From contig JBEKSY010000063.1 of the NCBI GenBank assembly GCA_049516595.1, forward strand, positions 1 to 5,975: a stretch of DNA of 5,975 nucleotides. The letters run 5' to 3'. The translations under genes were made by a program, and so were the position numbers. The stretch is from JBEKHT01 sp049516595. GTDB taxonomy: Bacteria > Chloroflexota > Anaerolineae > Anaerolineales > RBG-16-64-43. This document shows, one piece after another, positions 5,925 through 5,975 of the stretch (position 1 is the stretch's first letter; every line of letters starts with the position of its first letter). Below the pieces are notes generated by a model. It did no database searches. It had not been told where the DNA came from and was given only the letters and a program-made list of their open reading frames with translations.

Positions 5925-5975
5925 ATGACGGTCCTTGATCATGGGTTGATGCGATTGGAATTCAGGCTGGCTTGT
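5925..5975 (+). CDS. Possible start of a further gene, cut by the window edge
   Basis: ATG at 5925 opens a frame that stays open for 17 codons to the window end (MTVLDHGLMRLEFRLAC). An AGAGGAA ribosome-site-like sequence lies at 5908-5914, about 10 nt upstream, which is slightly long. The 42 nt between the previous stop and this ATG would suit an operon member. No family is recognisable from so few residues, and 17 open codons can arise by chance. Confidence 0.3.
   Translation, partial: MTVLDHGLMRLEFRLAC

Noticed and set aside
1..5975. CRISPR arrays, tRNA, rRNA or tandem repeats
   Set aside because: I scanned for regularly spaced repeats and tRNA-like T-arm/CCA patterns and saw none.

Overview
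The window is GC-rich and densely coded. Every gene I can support lies on the + strand. Protein character and gene company suggest a bacterium of the Chloroflexota (Anaerolineae-like). The clues are the style of the complex I subunits, a conserved C-x2-C/C-x2-C small protein beside nuoI, a cytosolic PSP1/RicT homologue and an S51-fold protein. This assignment comes from memory of similar proteins, not from a search, so I hold it only moderately.

Left part (1-3046): a tightly packed energy and iron-sulfur cluster. It holds the 3' part of nuoD (cut by the window edge), a nuoI-type two-cluster ferredoxin subunit, a small four-cysteine protein and an Mrp/NBP35-family P-loop ATPase. Gaps are 21 nt, 20 nt and 3 nt, and the Mrp ribosome site overlaps the preceding stop, so this looks like one transcript. 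NuoD and NuoI belong to the peripheral arm of complex I. Mrp relatives (Ind1/NUBPL in mitochondria) deliver Fe-S clusters to complex I. The set therefore reads as enzyme plus assembly factor, with the four-cysteine protein as an uncharacterised partner. The usual nuoH between nuoD and nuoI is absent.

Middle part (3047-4173): a gap of about 160 nt carrying a strong GC-rich hairpin without a T-tract, then a PSP1-domain protein of the YaaT/RicT family with the conserved cysteine-rich core and an extra Cys/His tail.

Right part (4174-5882): a 195-nt gap with no convincing gene, then two genes joined by a 4-nt GTGA overlap. The first encodes a small protein with the fold of peptidase family S51 (cyanophycinase-like) that appears to lack the catalytic serine. 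The second encodes a helical-backbone metal receptor (BtuF-like substrate-binding fold) with no signal peptide and no transporter beside it. The last 93 nt may contain the start of another gene or the end of a mobile element; the evidence for either is weak.

The most interesting points are the nuoDI / four-cysteine protein / mrp arrangement and the coupled pair of an S51-like pseudoenzyme and a cytosolic metal receptor.
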